Assembly (NCBI RefSeq): GCF_013178945.1
Contig: NZ_JABFDM010000016.1
Location: forward strand, 1-64,000
Direction of reading: 5' to 3'
Length of the DNA stretch: 64,000 nucleotides
Source: Bradyrhizobium aeschynomenes
GTDB lineage: Bacteria; Pseudomonadota; Alphaproteobacteria; Rhizobiales; Xanthobacteraceae
Of this stretch, positions 9,340 to 17,662 are shown one piece after another; within the stretch, counting starts at the first letter, position 1, and each line of letters begins with the position of its first letter. The position numbers and the translations under genes were made by a program. The notes beneath the pieces are model-generated. The model ran no database searches. It was not told the DNA's origin and saw nothing but the letters and a program-made list of their open reading frames with translations.

Positions 9340-11205
9340 ATGGCTGAGAAGTCGAGACCATTCTCAATCTACTTACTGCGACCTAATTATAACGCTGCCA
9401 ATGTGTTGGTCGAAGATCATAGCCTCGAAGCGGTCGAGGGCGCGCATATTCCCGACGGTGGGATCTTCTATATTCTGGACGCCGAGCCTAAACGGCCATG
9501 GTGGCGTGGATATTTTGGAGTTGAGGAGGATATCTGGCAGGAGACTAAGGGGGCAATACTCTTTCTTTCAGTCAGCGACAGGTGCTTCGCCGTGACCTTT
9601 GGTCAAGTGCATCACAACCTCAAAGATGTCGCTTATGAGTATGATTTTGGTCTGCGAGTAACGTTGAACATGCTTGACCCAAAGCAGCTGCGAAGCGCCG
9701 ACATGGTTGAGCCCGGCCCGGCTCGTCGCAAGAGAACTCAAGTGCCAATTTCGACAGAGTTGACTTATCTCGACTTTGACGCAAACAGCGAGATCATCAA
9801 GAGTCTTACCGGAAAGGTGAAGCCTGAGTTCGAGGATCTGTTTAAGGCGGCTACAGGTTCGGCCAGCTTGAAGGTCAGTCTGAAGGTCAAGCCTGACGAT
9901 CTAGCAGACAGATGTCACCGGTTCCTCGAGCTTTATGAAAGCGAAGAGTACAAAGAGTCGTTTCCGAATATTGAAAATATTACGCCTGTGCGAAATCCGG
10001 ATGATTTGGCTCCTCTAGAGGACTGCCTTCTGAAATCGATCAAGAGTAAGGACGGCGAAACTACGCTTACTATACCGGACATAGTCGATTACCGAGATGC
10101 TACGTGCTGCATGTTTGCCGGAGGCTCGGGTTCAAGCCAGATTTATCCGGACATATCCCTTGAGCAATTCTATGAATACGTTGGTCACGATGGATTGGCC
10201 TCCCTAACGCTTGACCAGCTCAAACGCGACTATCGTCTCATCCTTACCGATACGGAAGGTGTTCCTGATAAATCGTACGGGCTGTATCGTAGTCTTATTT
10301 TCGATATTCAGCTTGAGGGAGAGGGTGCGATCTATCATCTTTGCGAGGGCGCTTGGTATAAGGTCGAGCGCGCGTTTGCGGCTCGGTTGCGCGATTATTT
10401 GGATGCTAAATGGGAGCCGACCGATTTATCTGCGTACGATCATGATGTTCAAAGCAATGGTAAGCTGATTTATAGCGAAGAAAACTATAATATCGCCATG
10501 GCCGCTGCACATCCGGGGCTGCTTTGCCTCGACCAAAAAGATATCAGCCCATCAGGTGCAACTGCGATAGAGCCCTGCGATCTCTACATAGCCCGGGCGG
10601 ATGAGGGTGCGGCGTCAGGACGACGCGGATTTTTCTATCATGTGAAGATTTCGACGCGCTCTGCACATCTCAGTCATTTGTTTAATCAGGGCCTGAATGC
10701 TTTGGAGCTTATCCGTCATGAGCCGGCGTCGCGTGCAAAGATGGAGGCCCTCATAACGGCGGAGCTAAATGGAGTTGATCCGACTTCCTATATCGCGCCG
10801 TTCGTACATTCTGACTACAAGATTGTGTTCGGGATCATCACCCACAAGGACCCCGCTGCGCGTTCTTCGAACCTTCCGCTTTTCTCTAAGCTAAGCTTAA
10901 TGCGGAATATGCAACGACTAGACTTTGCTAGAATCCCGTGTGCTCTCACTTTTATTCCAGACCGCAGCCCTGCCAAGGGAGGCCATATGCCATACCAGGC
11001 CGTGCTAGTTGAGGTCGTGCAGGATGGCCGTAAAAAGGTTGTTCGCGCGATTCAAGGTCAGGGACTGGATACTAACGTAAACATCAAAGGATGCCCTAAG
11101 GAAGTGTCATCGAGTCAACCCGGTACGCGTTTCAATCTCTCCGTGAAGACCAGCGAAGCCGGTTATACTTCATCGTTCCATTGGCCCTATGCTTTGGCTG
11201 ACTAG
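9340..11205 (+). CDS. TIGR04141/DUF6119-family sporadically distributed protein
   Basis: A 621-residue protein resembling the TIGR04141 family, which is scattered among bacteria and often found in accessory or defence-type regions. Typical parts seen: the N-terminal FSIYLLRPNY, a central DYRDATCCMFAGG and PDISLEQFYEYV region, and the C-terminal LIYSEENYNIAMAA, EPCDLYIAR (near 413), FFYHVKIS (near 434) and LSHLFNQGLNALEL. The spacing of Glu/Asp-containing EPCDLY and HVK resembles a PD-(D/E)XK-like nuclease core; that is inference. Composition is clearly lower in GC than neighbours, with many A/T third positions, which indicates recent transfer. It stands alone with about 400 bp on each side. 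Molecular function unknown to me. Confidence 0.75.
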   Translation: MAEKSRPFSIYLLRPNYNAANVLVEDHSLEAVEGAHIPDGGIFYILDAEPKRPWWRGYFGVEEDIWQETKGAILFLSVSDRCFAVTFGQVHHNLKDVAYEYDFGLRVTLNMLDPKQLRSADMVEPGPARRKRTQVPISTELTYLDFDANSEIIKSLTGKVKPEFEDLFKAATGSASLKVSLKVKPDDLADRCHRFLELYESEEYKESFPNIENITPVRNPDDLAPLEDCLLKSIKSKDGETTLTIPDIVDYRDATCCMFAGGSGSSQIYPDISLEQFYEYVGHDGLASLTLDQLKRDYRLILTDTEGVPDKSYGLYRSLIFDIQLEGEGAIYHLCEGAWYKVERAFAARLRDYLDAKWEPTDLSAYDHDVQSNGKLIYSEENYNIAMAAAHPGLLCLDQKDISPSGATAIEPCDLYIARADEGAASGRRGFFYHVKISTRSAHLSHLFNQGLNALELIRHEPASRAKMEALITAELNGVDPTSYIAPFVHSDYKIVFGIITHKDPAARSSNLPLFSKLSLMRNMQRLDFARIPCALTFIPDRSPAKGGHMPYQAVLVEVVQDGRKKVVRAIQGQGLDTNVNIKGCPKEVSSSQPGTRFNLSVKTSEAGYTSSFHWPYALAD

Positions 11206-11624
11206 CCAATCCAATCCGGAATTGCGGTTACGTGCACTTGATGCTCAGATACTGGCGCCTCTGCAGGTTTAACGATCCCGGTCGTGGGAGTGCTAAAGAT
11301 TAGCAGCACTGCTACCGAAACTGTACTGTATCCGCTTTGAAGGTCTCTGGCTCGCCGTGCTCCTAATCATGCCGGCAAAGGAGCGCGAGGCCAGCGCCGG
11401 CACCGAAGCCCAGGACAGCAAAGCCTGTGGCGGACGGAACTTCCAACGCTTGTTTAGGGCAAGTTCCTGTGCACTGATTAGCGTATCATAGACGGAAAGT
11501 GGTGGTTTCCGAATCGCGACAATGGTGGCATTATTTCATGGTTGCATTCATGAGTTGTTTTTGGCTTCGAGATGGATAGGGCCCTCCGTTTTGGGCCTCG
11601 AAGGCATGGCGGATTATTGAAGCG
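11206..11624. other. intergenic region ahead of the three-gene operon
   Basis: No gene is seen on either strand. Composition is mixed and lower in GC at the right end (ATTATTTCATGG, GAGTTGTTTTTGG), which could hold the operon promoter. A short inverted motif with GGGCC arms lies near 11579-11600. Confidence 0.4.
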
Positions 11625-12248
11625 ATGCTTGCAGCAGATTTTAGCCACGGTGTAGCCAAGTTCCCGATAGTCGCCCTTGAAGGGGCGAGCGGCATCGGGA
11701 AGTCCACGATGCTCCATATGATCTCGGAAGAGTTAGGCCGGGCGAACGTCTCTTTCGATCTGTGCAGCAACAACGACAGCGGGCGTTGGAGCGCGGTCAT
11801 CCGGGATCTCGCCGGTACGTCAGACCGGCCGTTGACACTGGCCCTTGCCACTGCAGCCGCTCGCGCCGAGCTGAGAGAGAGCGCGCAGCGGCCCCAGCTT
11901 TGTGACCGTTTCGTCGTCTCGACGCTGGTCTATCAGCGTTTTGCGGGTGTGCCCGTCAAATATCTCTACGAGGTGAACCGGCCGGTGCTGGCCGAATCGG
12001 TCACATTTGTCTTGCGGCTCGAGGCGGAGGCGCTGGAGGCAAGACGCCGCAGCCGTCCGGCCAAGTCGGACTGGTTCAAGGATCGATTGAAGCCTCGCGA
12101 GGAGATCGAATTCTACGATGAAGCGGCTACTCTTCTGAAAGAGCAGGGCCACGATGTGCGGGTCGTGGATGCATCGCCTGACCAAACGACGTTGGCGCGG
12201 GCGCTCGCCGCCGAAATCGCGGACATGTGGCAGAGGACCGGCTCATGA
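11625..12248 (+). CDS. thymidylate-kinase-like P-loop kinase
   Basis: A 207-residue P-loop protein. Walker A is EGASGIGKST (residues 19-28), matching the FEG-x-D/S-G-x-GKST form of dTMP kinases. CDRFVVSTLVYQRF (near 88-101) matches the DR-x-x-x-S-x-x-A-Y/F motif that positions the nucleotide monophosphate. RRRSRPAKSDWFKDR resembles the lid. Length fits dTMP kinase, but the sequence around the thymine site is divergent, and a housekeeping tmk would not normally lie in an accessory operon, so the substrate may be a modified nucleotide. It overlaps the next gene by ATGA, so the two are probably co-translated. Confidence 0.72.
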   Translation: MLAADFSHGVAKFPIVALEGASGIGKSTMLHMISEELGRANVSFDLCSNNDSGRWSAVIRDLAGTSDRPLTLALATAAARAELRESAQRPQLCDRFVVSTLVYQRFAGVPVKYLYEVNRPVLAESVTFVLRLEAEALEARRRSRPAKSDWFKDRLKPREEIEFYDEAATLLKEQGHDVRVVDASPDQTTLARALAAEIADMWQRTGS

Positions 12249-13651
12249 TGAAGCCGCAGCCGGCCATCGAGAGCGGCATCGACCTCGTCCTGGTGAACTC
12301 GCCGCTTAGGAACTACGACCAGGAACCAAGGCGTAACGAATTCACGCTGCCGACGCTCGGGCTAGCGTACATCGCGACCTGTGCCAACCAAAGCGGCTTT
12401 TCGGTCCGCGTGCTGGATGCCGAGGCCAGGGGACTTGGTCTTTCCGAGGTCGCGACACTTCTCAATCGCGTCGCTCCACGCTGGGTCGGCCTCAATCTGC
12501 TGGCGCCGACCTATGTCCATAGCGTCCGACTCCTGCAACTGCTCGATCCAGAGATATCCGTGATGTTGGGTGGCCACCATGCCAAAGCCCTGCCGCGTGC
12601 CATTCTCGAAGATAGCCGCATTCCGCGGATCGATGCGCTCGTCCTTGGCGAAGCTGAAACGCGTGTCCCATTCCTGCTCTGCGATGTGACATCGCGGGCT
12701 GAGCTGCCGGGCGTGTTTTGGCGCGAGGGGCAACGGCCAGTGATGCCGACCGTACGCGCCAAAGACCCGCTTCTGCTGGCACCCGATCTCGACGCGATGC
12801 CGCTCCTGGACAGGAGCCATTTGGATCGGGATCCGTACAGTGACGGCGGAATTCTGGAATCGGCGATGGTGGCGTCGCGCGGATGCCCTTTCGACTGCTC
12901 TTTTTGCGGCGCTGCCGTCAGCAGCAATCCAGACGTCACCATCCGCATGCGTAAGCCGGACAGGATCATAGAGGAGGTCGTCGACATCAGAGCCCGGCTC
13001 GGCGTGCAAAGGGTTAGATTCGTCGATGACCTCTTCCTGGCTAATCAGAGGATGATGCGAACGACACTTCGTGCCTTTGTCGATGCCGGCTTGGATATGC
13101 GCTGGGACGCGACCGGGCGGATCAACGTTCTGGCAACGGCACAGGACGACCTCCTCGATCTGATGCGCGCAGCAGGGTGTCGTGAGGTCGCTTTGGGCAT
13201 CGAAAGCGGCAGCGACCGCGTGTTGCGACACGTGGACAAGAAGATCACCGTTTCTCAGGTCGTGCGCGCCGTGACGAGACTCTGCAGGATCGGGATTGAC
13301 GTTAAAGGATATTTCATCCTTGGACTGCCTACTGAGACCCGGGACGAGCATCAGGAAACCCTGGCGTTGATAAGGCAGCTTTGGGATCTGACGGACGGCA
13401 TGCCGGGGCGTTTCCGCTGTAGCGTCTTCGAATACCGACCTTATCCGGGCACGCCGGACTGGCAGCGGCTGGTTGATGCTGGTCACTTACCGGAGGCCAT
13501 GTTGGACTATTCGGACCGGATGGCCGACGCAGACTGTCCGCCGGATCGCGACGAGTTCAACTTTTCCACCGGTTTGCAGTTCGGCGACGTGCCGGTCGAC
13601 GTCATCCGCCGCAATTTGGCGACGATAATGCGAGAGCAGCGATTGCGATGA
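12245..13651 (+). CDS. radical SAM protein with N-terminal cobalamin-binding-type domain
   Basis: A 468-residue protein. Residues about 10-140 resemble the B12-binding domain of B12-radical SAM enzymes (LPTLGLAYIATCANQSGFSV, then VGLNLLAPTY, then VMLGGHHAKALP), without a clear DxHxxG base-off motif. The radical SAM core has CPFDCSFC near residue 214, the CxxxCxxC ligand set for the 4Fe-4S cluster that cleaves SAM. The remaining TIM-barrel strands follow: VRFVDDLF, MRWDATGRI, EVALGIESGS, IDVKGYFILGLP. The start ATG 12245 overlaps the preceding stop and is preferred over an upstream GTG at 12227. The substrate is unknown; family members methylate or rearrange unactivated carbons. Confidence 0.8.
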   Translation: MMKPQPAIESGIDLVLVNSPLRNYDQEPRRNEFTLPTLGLAYIATCANQSGFSVRVLDAEARGLGLSEVATLLNRVAPRWVGLNLLAPTYVHSVRLLQLLDPEISVMLGGHHAKALPRAILEDSRIPRIDALVLGEAETRVPFLLCDVTSRAELPGVFWREGQRPVMPTVRAKDPLLLAPDLDAMPLLDRSHLDRDPYSDGGILESAMVASRGCPFDCSFCGAAVSSNPDVTIRMRKPDRIIEEVVDIRARLGVQRVRFVDDLFLANQRMMRTTLRAFVDAGLDMRWDATGRINVLATAQDDLLDLMRAAGCREVALGIESGSDRVLRHVDKKITVSQVVRAVTRLCRIGIDVKGYFILGLPTETRDEHQETLALIRQLWDLTDGMPGRFRCSVFEYRPYPGTPDWQRLVDAGHLPEAMLDYSDRMADADCPPDRDEFNFSTGLQFGDVPVDVIRRNLATIMREQRLR

Positions 13652-14157
13652 AGCGGGCGACGATCTTATTCCTGGGACCATGCCGCAAGTTCGATCCGGC
13701 AACTTCCAAGCCGTTTCCCGCCTTCTCCTCCCAATCCCGCTCGGGCAAATTCCTGCGAAGCGCAATCGAAGCCGCGGCGGCATCTGACGATGTTATAATA
13801 CGCTTCGACAACGTGATACCGCGCGTGCTTTTCGACAAGGAGGGCCGGGAGCGCTACCCGAGCTGTGGCGAACTCGTTGAGGAACTGGAACGGCACGCCT
13901 TGTGGAAGCTTTCCAGGTCTGACGTCGTGATCGGGCTGAGCGCAATCGTGGGTGACGCGCTCCAGAGAGTCGAAGGCTCACGCCTTAAAGCCGGCCATCA
14001 TGCTGGACCAACCGTGGTCCGGCTTGAGCATCCCTCATTCATGATGAGAAGACCCATCAAGGAGCGAACGGACTATGTTCGACGGTTGCGCGAATGCATC
14101 TGTCTGGCGGTGGACGCGTCAATCGGTTCAAGTGCCGTCGCGCTGGCGAACGCTTGA
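13648..14157 (+). CDS. uracil-DNA-glycosylase-fold-like protein
   Basis: A 169-residue protein whose start ATG overlaps the radical SAM stop. Pattern: ILFLGPCRKFDPATSKPF, then SRSGKFLRSAIEAA, then a strand VIIRFDNVIP, then LSRSDVVIGLSAIVGDAL, then VRLEHPSFMMRRPIKER. This follows the order of family 4/5 uracil-DNA glycosylases (G-E-x-P-G-x-x-E near the start, GRSGxxL, an N-V strand, a 'vvvaLGxxA' strand and the C-terminal HPS-x-x-x-R). The acidic catalytic residue of motif A is not evident, so it may bind rather than cleave. I infer the fold by eye; no alignment was possible. Confidence 0.5.
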   Translation: MKRATILFLGPCRKFDPATSKPFPAFSSQSRSGKFLRSAIEAAAASDDVIIRFDNVIPRVLFDKEGRERYPSCGELVEELERHALWKLSRSDVVIGLSAIVGDALQRVEGSRLKAGHHAGPTVVRLEHPSFMMRRPIKERTDYVRRLRECICLAVDASIGSSAVALANA

Positions 14158-14376
14158 GGCTACAAACGACGCGATTGATCTTCTTCCGCAGAAGTCGTCG
14201 AGCTCAGAAAGCGGCCCGCGTTTGTCTTCGTCGTGCCAAAAGACGCTTCGAAGGACTCCCTCGTGGTGTGACGGGTGTCAGCGCGCGATACTACTACGCG
14301 TCGTGCGGCGTTGTGGGACCATTAATCCTGATCGCCGCGTGCTGCTAGACGGAATAAGCGAGCTCTCGCCCTCATC

Positions 14377-14779
14377 CTAATGTAGCCTCACCGCCAACCC
14401 CAGCGGCCCCCGAAACCCGAACCCGTGCCACCGCACGCTCGCCGCATCCACCAGCTCCATCTTCGGAAACCGCTCGAACAGCATCGGCAGCAGGATCGCG
14501 CCGACGGTGCGGCGGGAAAGGTGGGCGCCGGCGCAGTGGTGGGGGCCGTTGCCGAAGGCCTGGTGGGGATTGGGGTCGCGCAGCGCGTTGGTGTGCTCGC
14601 CGTCGGTGAACAGGTCCTCGTCGCGGTTGGCGGAGGCCTGGATGGTCATCACGGTGTCGCCCTTCGGGATCAGGCAGCCGCGGATCTCGGTGTCCTCCAT
14701 GACCAGGCGTGAGCTCGCCTGAATCGGCGCCACCCAGCGCACGCGGTCCTCGAAGGCGGCGCGCCATTTGTCCGGCACC
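14377..14779 (-). pseudogene. cytochrome P450, C-terminal fragment (duplicate of the gene at 17663-18844)
   Basis: The last ~134 codons of a P450 gene with stop TAG at 14377-14379. It keeps RWVAPIQASSRLVMEDTEIR, the ANRDEDLF segment and the heme-ligand loop FGNGPHHCAGAHL. It matches the C-terminal third of the intact P450 3.3 kb away almost residue for residue. Homology begins abruptly at DKWRAAF; no N-terminal part precedes it. An upstream frame is open but unrelated in sequence. The fragment cannot make a functional P450. Confidence 0.85.
14403..14773. repeat. direct repeat, copy 1 (P450 3' end)
   Basis: Nearly identical to 17686-18056 at a constant offset of 3283 bp, from GCGGCCCCCGAAACCCGAAC to GCGCCATTTGTCC. 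A few substitutions are spread over it. The weaker match continues to the stop codons of both copies. The repeats bracket the adhesin and its partner gene. Confidence 0.85.
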
Positions 14780-14852
14780 TTGACGGGTGACGGTGCGCGA
14801 AACCTGCGAGCCGCGGGCGAGGACAGTCTCCAGATCAATCCCCGATTCCCCT

Positions 14853-15332
14853 TTATCTCCTTTGCGCCGGTGCTCCATTCACGGAGGAAACGGGAGGCCC
14901 GGGGCGGCCCGGCATGCATGATATGTTGCCGACGGTGTTGGGGCCGTACTGGACGAAGCCGGTCGCCGTGGTCGGCGAATGCGGCGCCGAGATCGGCAGA
15001 TAGACGTAGCACACGGTGCCATCGACGGGATCGCGCAGCCGCTGGATCACGGTGTCCTGCAGCGGGCCGGAGAATTGCCGTTCGAGAATCATCTTCGGCA
15101 GGTTGGTCCATTGCAGCGATGGCTGGAATTGAGGTGCGGCCGGTTGCGGTGGTTGGGCAGGGACCTGCGCCTGCATGGGAGCCGGCTGTTGCTGGGCGGT
15201 CGCGGGCTGCGGCAGGGCGGCGATGACGAGCGGACCTGCCGCGGCTCGCATCAACCAGCGGCACACGGCCGCCAGCGTGGTGCGGGACCGAGGGCGGTCC
15301 CGATCGCGGCGGTCGGTCGGCCGCGTCGGCAT
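14853..15332 (-). CDS. exported protein coupled to the trimeric autotransporter gene
   Basis: A 159-residue protein with an Arg-rich n-region, a hydrophobic segment (AAAGPLVIAALPQPATAQ) that looks like a long signal peptide ending at AxA-Q, a Gln/Pro/Ala-rich linker and a globular end (LERQFSGPLQDTVIQRLRDP, TVCYVYLPISAPHS, FVQYGPNTVG). Two Cys remain in the mature part. Its ATG overlaps, as TGATG, the stop of the unshifted adhesin frame, so the genes form one unit. Function unknown; periplasmic or surface partner of the adhesin is an inference. Confidence 0.65.
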   Translation of the reverse strand: MPTRPTDRRDRDRPRSRTTLAAVCRWLMRAAAGPLVIAALPQPATAQQQPAPMQAQVPAQPPQPAAPQFQPSLQWTNLPKMILERQFSGPLQDTVIQRLRDPVDGTVCYVYLPISAPHSPTTATGFVQYGPNTVGNISCMPGRPGPPVSSVNGAPAQRR

Positions 15333-15482
15333 CAGAACTCCACCGCCATGCCGCCGCGGCCGACATGCTCGTTGCCGCCGCCATTGGAATAGCTGCCATA
15401 GATCAATGTGGGAATGCCGAGGTTCAGCCGATGCGACACGCCGATGCTGACGCCGGTTTCGCCACGGTAGTAGCCGGTCCGG
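15332..15482 (-). other. out-of-frame C-terminal anchor of the adhesin
   Basis: Read one base later from about 15476, the minus strand gives GYYRGETGVSIGVSHRLN, then LGIPTLIYGSYSN and GRGGMAVEF with TGA at 15334-15332. That is the typical end of a YadA anchor with the final Phe. A single missing base near the GCCGCCGGACCGG tract (about 15474-15486) explains it. With the base restored the protein would have 652 residues and end in a TGATG overlap with the next gene. Confidence 0.85.
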
Positions 15483-17289
15483 CGGCGACCGACGTCTTGC
15501 CCGGCGCCGACGGCATCAGCACCGGTGCCACGGCGACGGCGGCGACGATGCCGCGCCGCGCCTCGCGGCGCGTGTCGGTGATCTGGTTCTGCAGGCCCGC
15601 CGCGACCGACTGCAGCTGCCCGACGTTGACGGCGTCGGTCTGGCTGATGCCGGCGGCGACATTGGTCAGCCGGCGCTCGTTTCCAGCAGAGCCGAACGAC
15701 ACCGTGTTGGCGACCGTGTTAGTCGATCCCGATCCGATGGCGACGGCATTCGCTGCCGTGGCGGACGCATTCGGACCGATGGCGGTGGCCAGCGAGCCGG
15801 TCGCCACGGCGCCGTCGCCATAGGCTGCGCCGCCATTGGCCGCCGAGGCGGCAGCGCCGACCGCGACCGAGCCGGTGGCCACGGCGCCGGTGCCGATCGC
15901 GATGGCATTGACGCCGGTCGACGCCGCGTCGAGCCCGACCGCGATCGATCCCGATTGCGTCGCCTGGGCGTTGCCGCCGATCGCGATCGCATCGGCGCCC
16001 GAGGCCGTTGCCGCCGCAGCCGTGCTGTTGATCTTGGTGTAGCGTCCGGCCTGCGAGATGCCGCCGATGGTCGCGCTGAGCGCGGCAATGTCGGTGGTGT
16101 TGGTGGCGACCTGGCCGGACAGCGACGCGATCTGCTGGTTGGTGGCATAGAGCTGGCTGCCGTTGACCGCGTCGGTGCTGGTTGCATTCAGCGCGCCGGC
16201 GGCGACGCCGGTGACGGTGCGATTGCCGGAGCTGCCGGCGACGCTCACCGTCGTGCCGTCCGTCGCGCCACCGACGCTGATGATCCGGGTCGCGGCGTTC
16301 TGCTGCACCAGGCCGATCGCGCCGCTGTTGAGCTGGGTCTGCAGGTTGGCGATGCTGGCCGCGTTGGCGGTCAGCGCGCTGTCGACCGCGCCCAGCGCGC
16401 CCCCGACATTGTCGTAGGCGACGCTCTGGATGATGTAGCTCGGCATCGTCAACTGCCCGTTGGCGTCCACCCCGGCGTTGCCGCCGAAGGCCGCGGCGAC
16501 GCGCTGGTTCGCCGTCATCAATTGGCCGCCGTTGATCGCGTCGGTGCTGTTGGCGGCGATCGTGCCTGCGGCGAGGTTGACGATCCTGCGCTCGCTGCCG
16601 ACGCTTCCGACCGACACGGTGTCGGCGATATCCGCCACGGAGTTCGCGCCGAGCGCAACCGAATTGGTGGCGATCGCGACGGAGTAGGAGCCGATCGCCG
16701 TGCTTTCGTTCACGGTCGCCCTGGCGCCGATGCCGAGCGCCGTGCTGTATTCGCCGTCCGCCCTGGTGCCCGCGCCGAGCGCCGTGCTCGCCAGGGCGAT
16801 CGCCCTGCTGGCCTGCCCGATCGCCGTGCTCGTGTTGCCGCTCGCCGTGCTGTGGTCTCCGATCGCCGTGCTTCCGTCATCTGTGGCCGCGCTGGCGACG
16901 CCGTTGGCCGTGCTCTGGAGGCCGCTCGCAACGCTGGAAAAGCCGGTGGCCGTGCTGGCGTAGCCGCTCGCCGTGCTGCTGTTGCCGGTCGCCGTGCTGT
17001 AGTCGCCGCTCGCCGTGCTGCCGATGCCAGTGGCCGTGCTGCTGAGGCCGGTCGCCGTTTGTGCCTGAGCAGGCGCCGTCATCAGCGCGGCGATCGCAAT
17101 GGCGGCGCAGCATGCAAGACCCGCTTGCGGGCGGACGCTCCACGCTGCAAGCCGCGAGGCGAGCGGTCTGCTGCCCGGCAGGCGACGACACCGCCGCCGC
17201 AATCGGCGCGCATCGGCCGCACGATCGTCCAACATGATACGAACCTGGATCATACGAACCTGAACCTCCATCCGGATCAGCCGGGACAT
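15424..17289 (-). CDS. trimeric autotransporter adhesin (YadA-like), frame-shifted before the anchor end
   Basis: A 621-residue open frame. It has a long N-terminal extension with a hydrophobic core ending AQAQTATG, as in extended type V signal peptides. Head repeats of the form TATGxxSTASG run to about residue 215. A neck/HIM motif (GSERRIVNLAAGT, DAINGGQL) follows, then a stalk with DAVNGSQLYATNQQI, a second head (AIAIGTGAVATGSVAVG), a second neck (GNERRLTNVAAG, TDAVNVGQL) and a coiled coil. The YadA anchor begins (RREARRGIVAAVAVAPVLMP, PGKTSV) but then turns into TTVAKPASASACRIG. The true anchor continues in another frame (next entry). As read, no barrel would form. Confidence 0.85.
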   Translation of the reverse strand: MSRLIRMEVQVRMIQVRIMLDDRAADARRLRRRCRRLPGSRPLASRLAAWSVRPQAGLACCAAIAIAALMTAPAQAQTATGLSSTATGIGSTASGDYSTATGNSSTASGYASTATGFSSVASGLQSTANGVASAATDDGSTAIGDHSTASGNTSTAIGQASRAIALASTALGAGTRADGEYSTALGIGARATVNESTAIGSYSVAIATNSVALGANSVADIADTVSVGSVGSERRIVNLAAGTIAANSTDAINGGQLMTANQRVAAAFGGNAGVDANGQLTMPSYIIQSVAYDNVGGALGAVDSALTANAASIANLQTQLNSGAIGLVQQNAATRIISVGGATDGTTVSVAGSSGNRTVTGVAAGALNATSTDAVNGSQLYATNQQIASLSGQVATNTTDIAALSATIGGISQAGRYTKINSTAAAATASGADAIAIGGNAQATQSGSIAVGLDAASTGVNAIAIGTGAVATGSVAVGAAASAANGGAAYGDGAVATGSLATAIGPNASATAANAVAIGSGSTNTVANTVSFGSAGNERRLTNVAAGISQTDAVNVGQLQSVAAGLQNQITDTRREARRGIVAAVAVAPVLMPSAPGKTSVAAGPATTVAKPASASACRIG

Positions 17290-17662
17290 GCGTCGCCAAA
17301 TGATGCGCCGGAAAGGCAGCAGCGCGCCGGTTCGTCCCTTGCACCCGGAGGCTCGTGCTCAACTCAGTGCACGGAGAACGTCAGATAGCCTAACGTACGG
17401 TGTTACCCGTGACTGTGACTTCAAGGTAACTTTCAGACACAAATATCGTAAGGTTGTAAATCTATTCATTGCAACCTCATTCCTGTGCCCAACGACTCGT
17501 CGCGCGTCATGGTGCTGTCCATCGGAGGTCGAGGCGCTGGCCAAGCAGACGGCGAAAGCGACGGGCGAGACCGCGGCCCCGGTTGCGATGGTCTGGCACG
17601 CGAGGAGCGTGCAGGAGGGGGCGATCTCAGGGGATGCAGCTTGCGCGCTCGTCCCGATCCTA
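17290..17662. other. intergenic region between adhesin start and P450 stop
   Basis: No gene is seen. The central part is AT-richer (near 17390-17470, with GTAAATCTATTCATTGCAAC), so the adhesin promoter could lie there, since the adhesin reads leftward from 17289. Confidence 0.45.

Noticed and set aside
16600..17060. Short tandem repeats that could suggest a CRISPR array
   Set aside because: They are coding repeats of the adhesin head with no constant repeat/variable spacer pattern and no cas genes.
15955..17388. A 477-codon open frame on the plus strand
   Set aside because: Antisense to the adhesin repeats; its periodicity is inherited from them.
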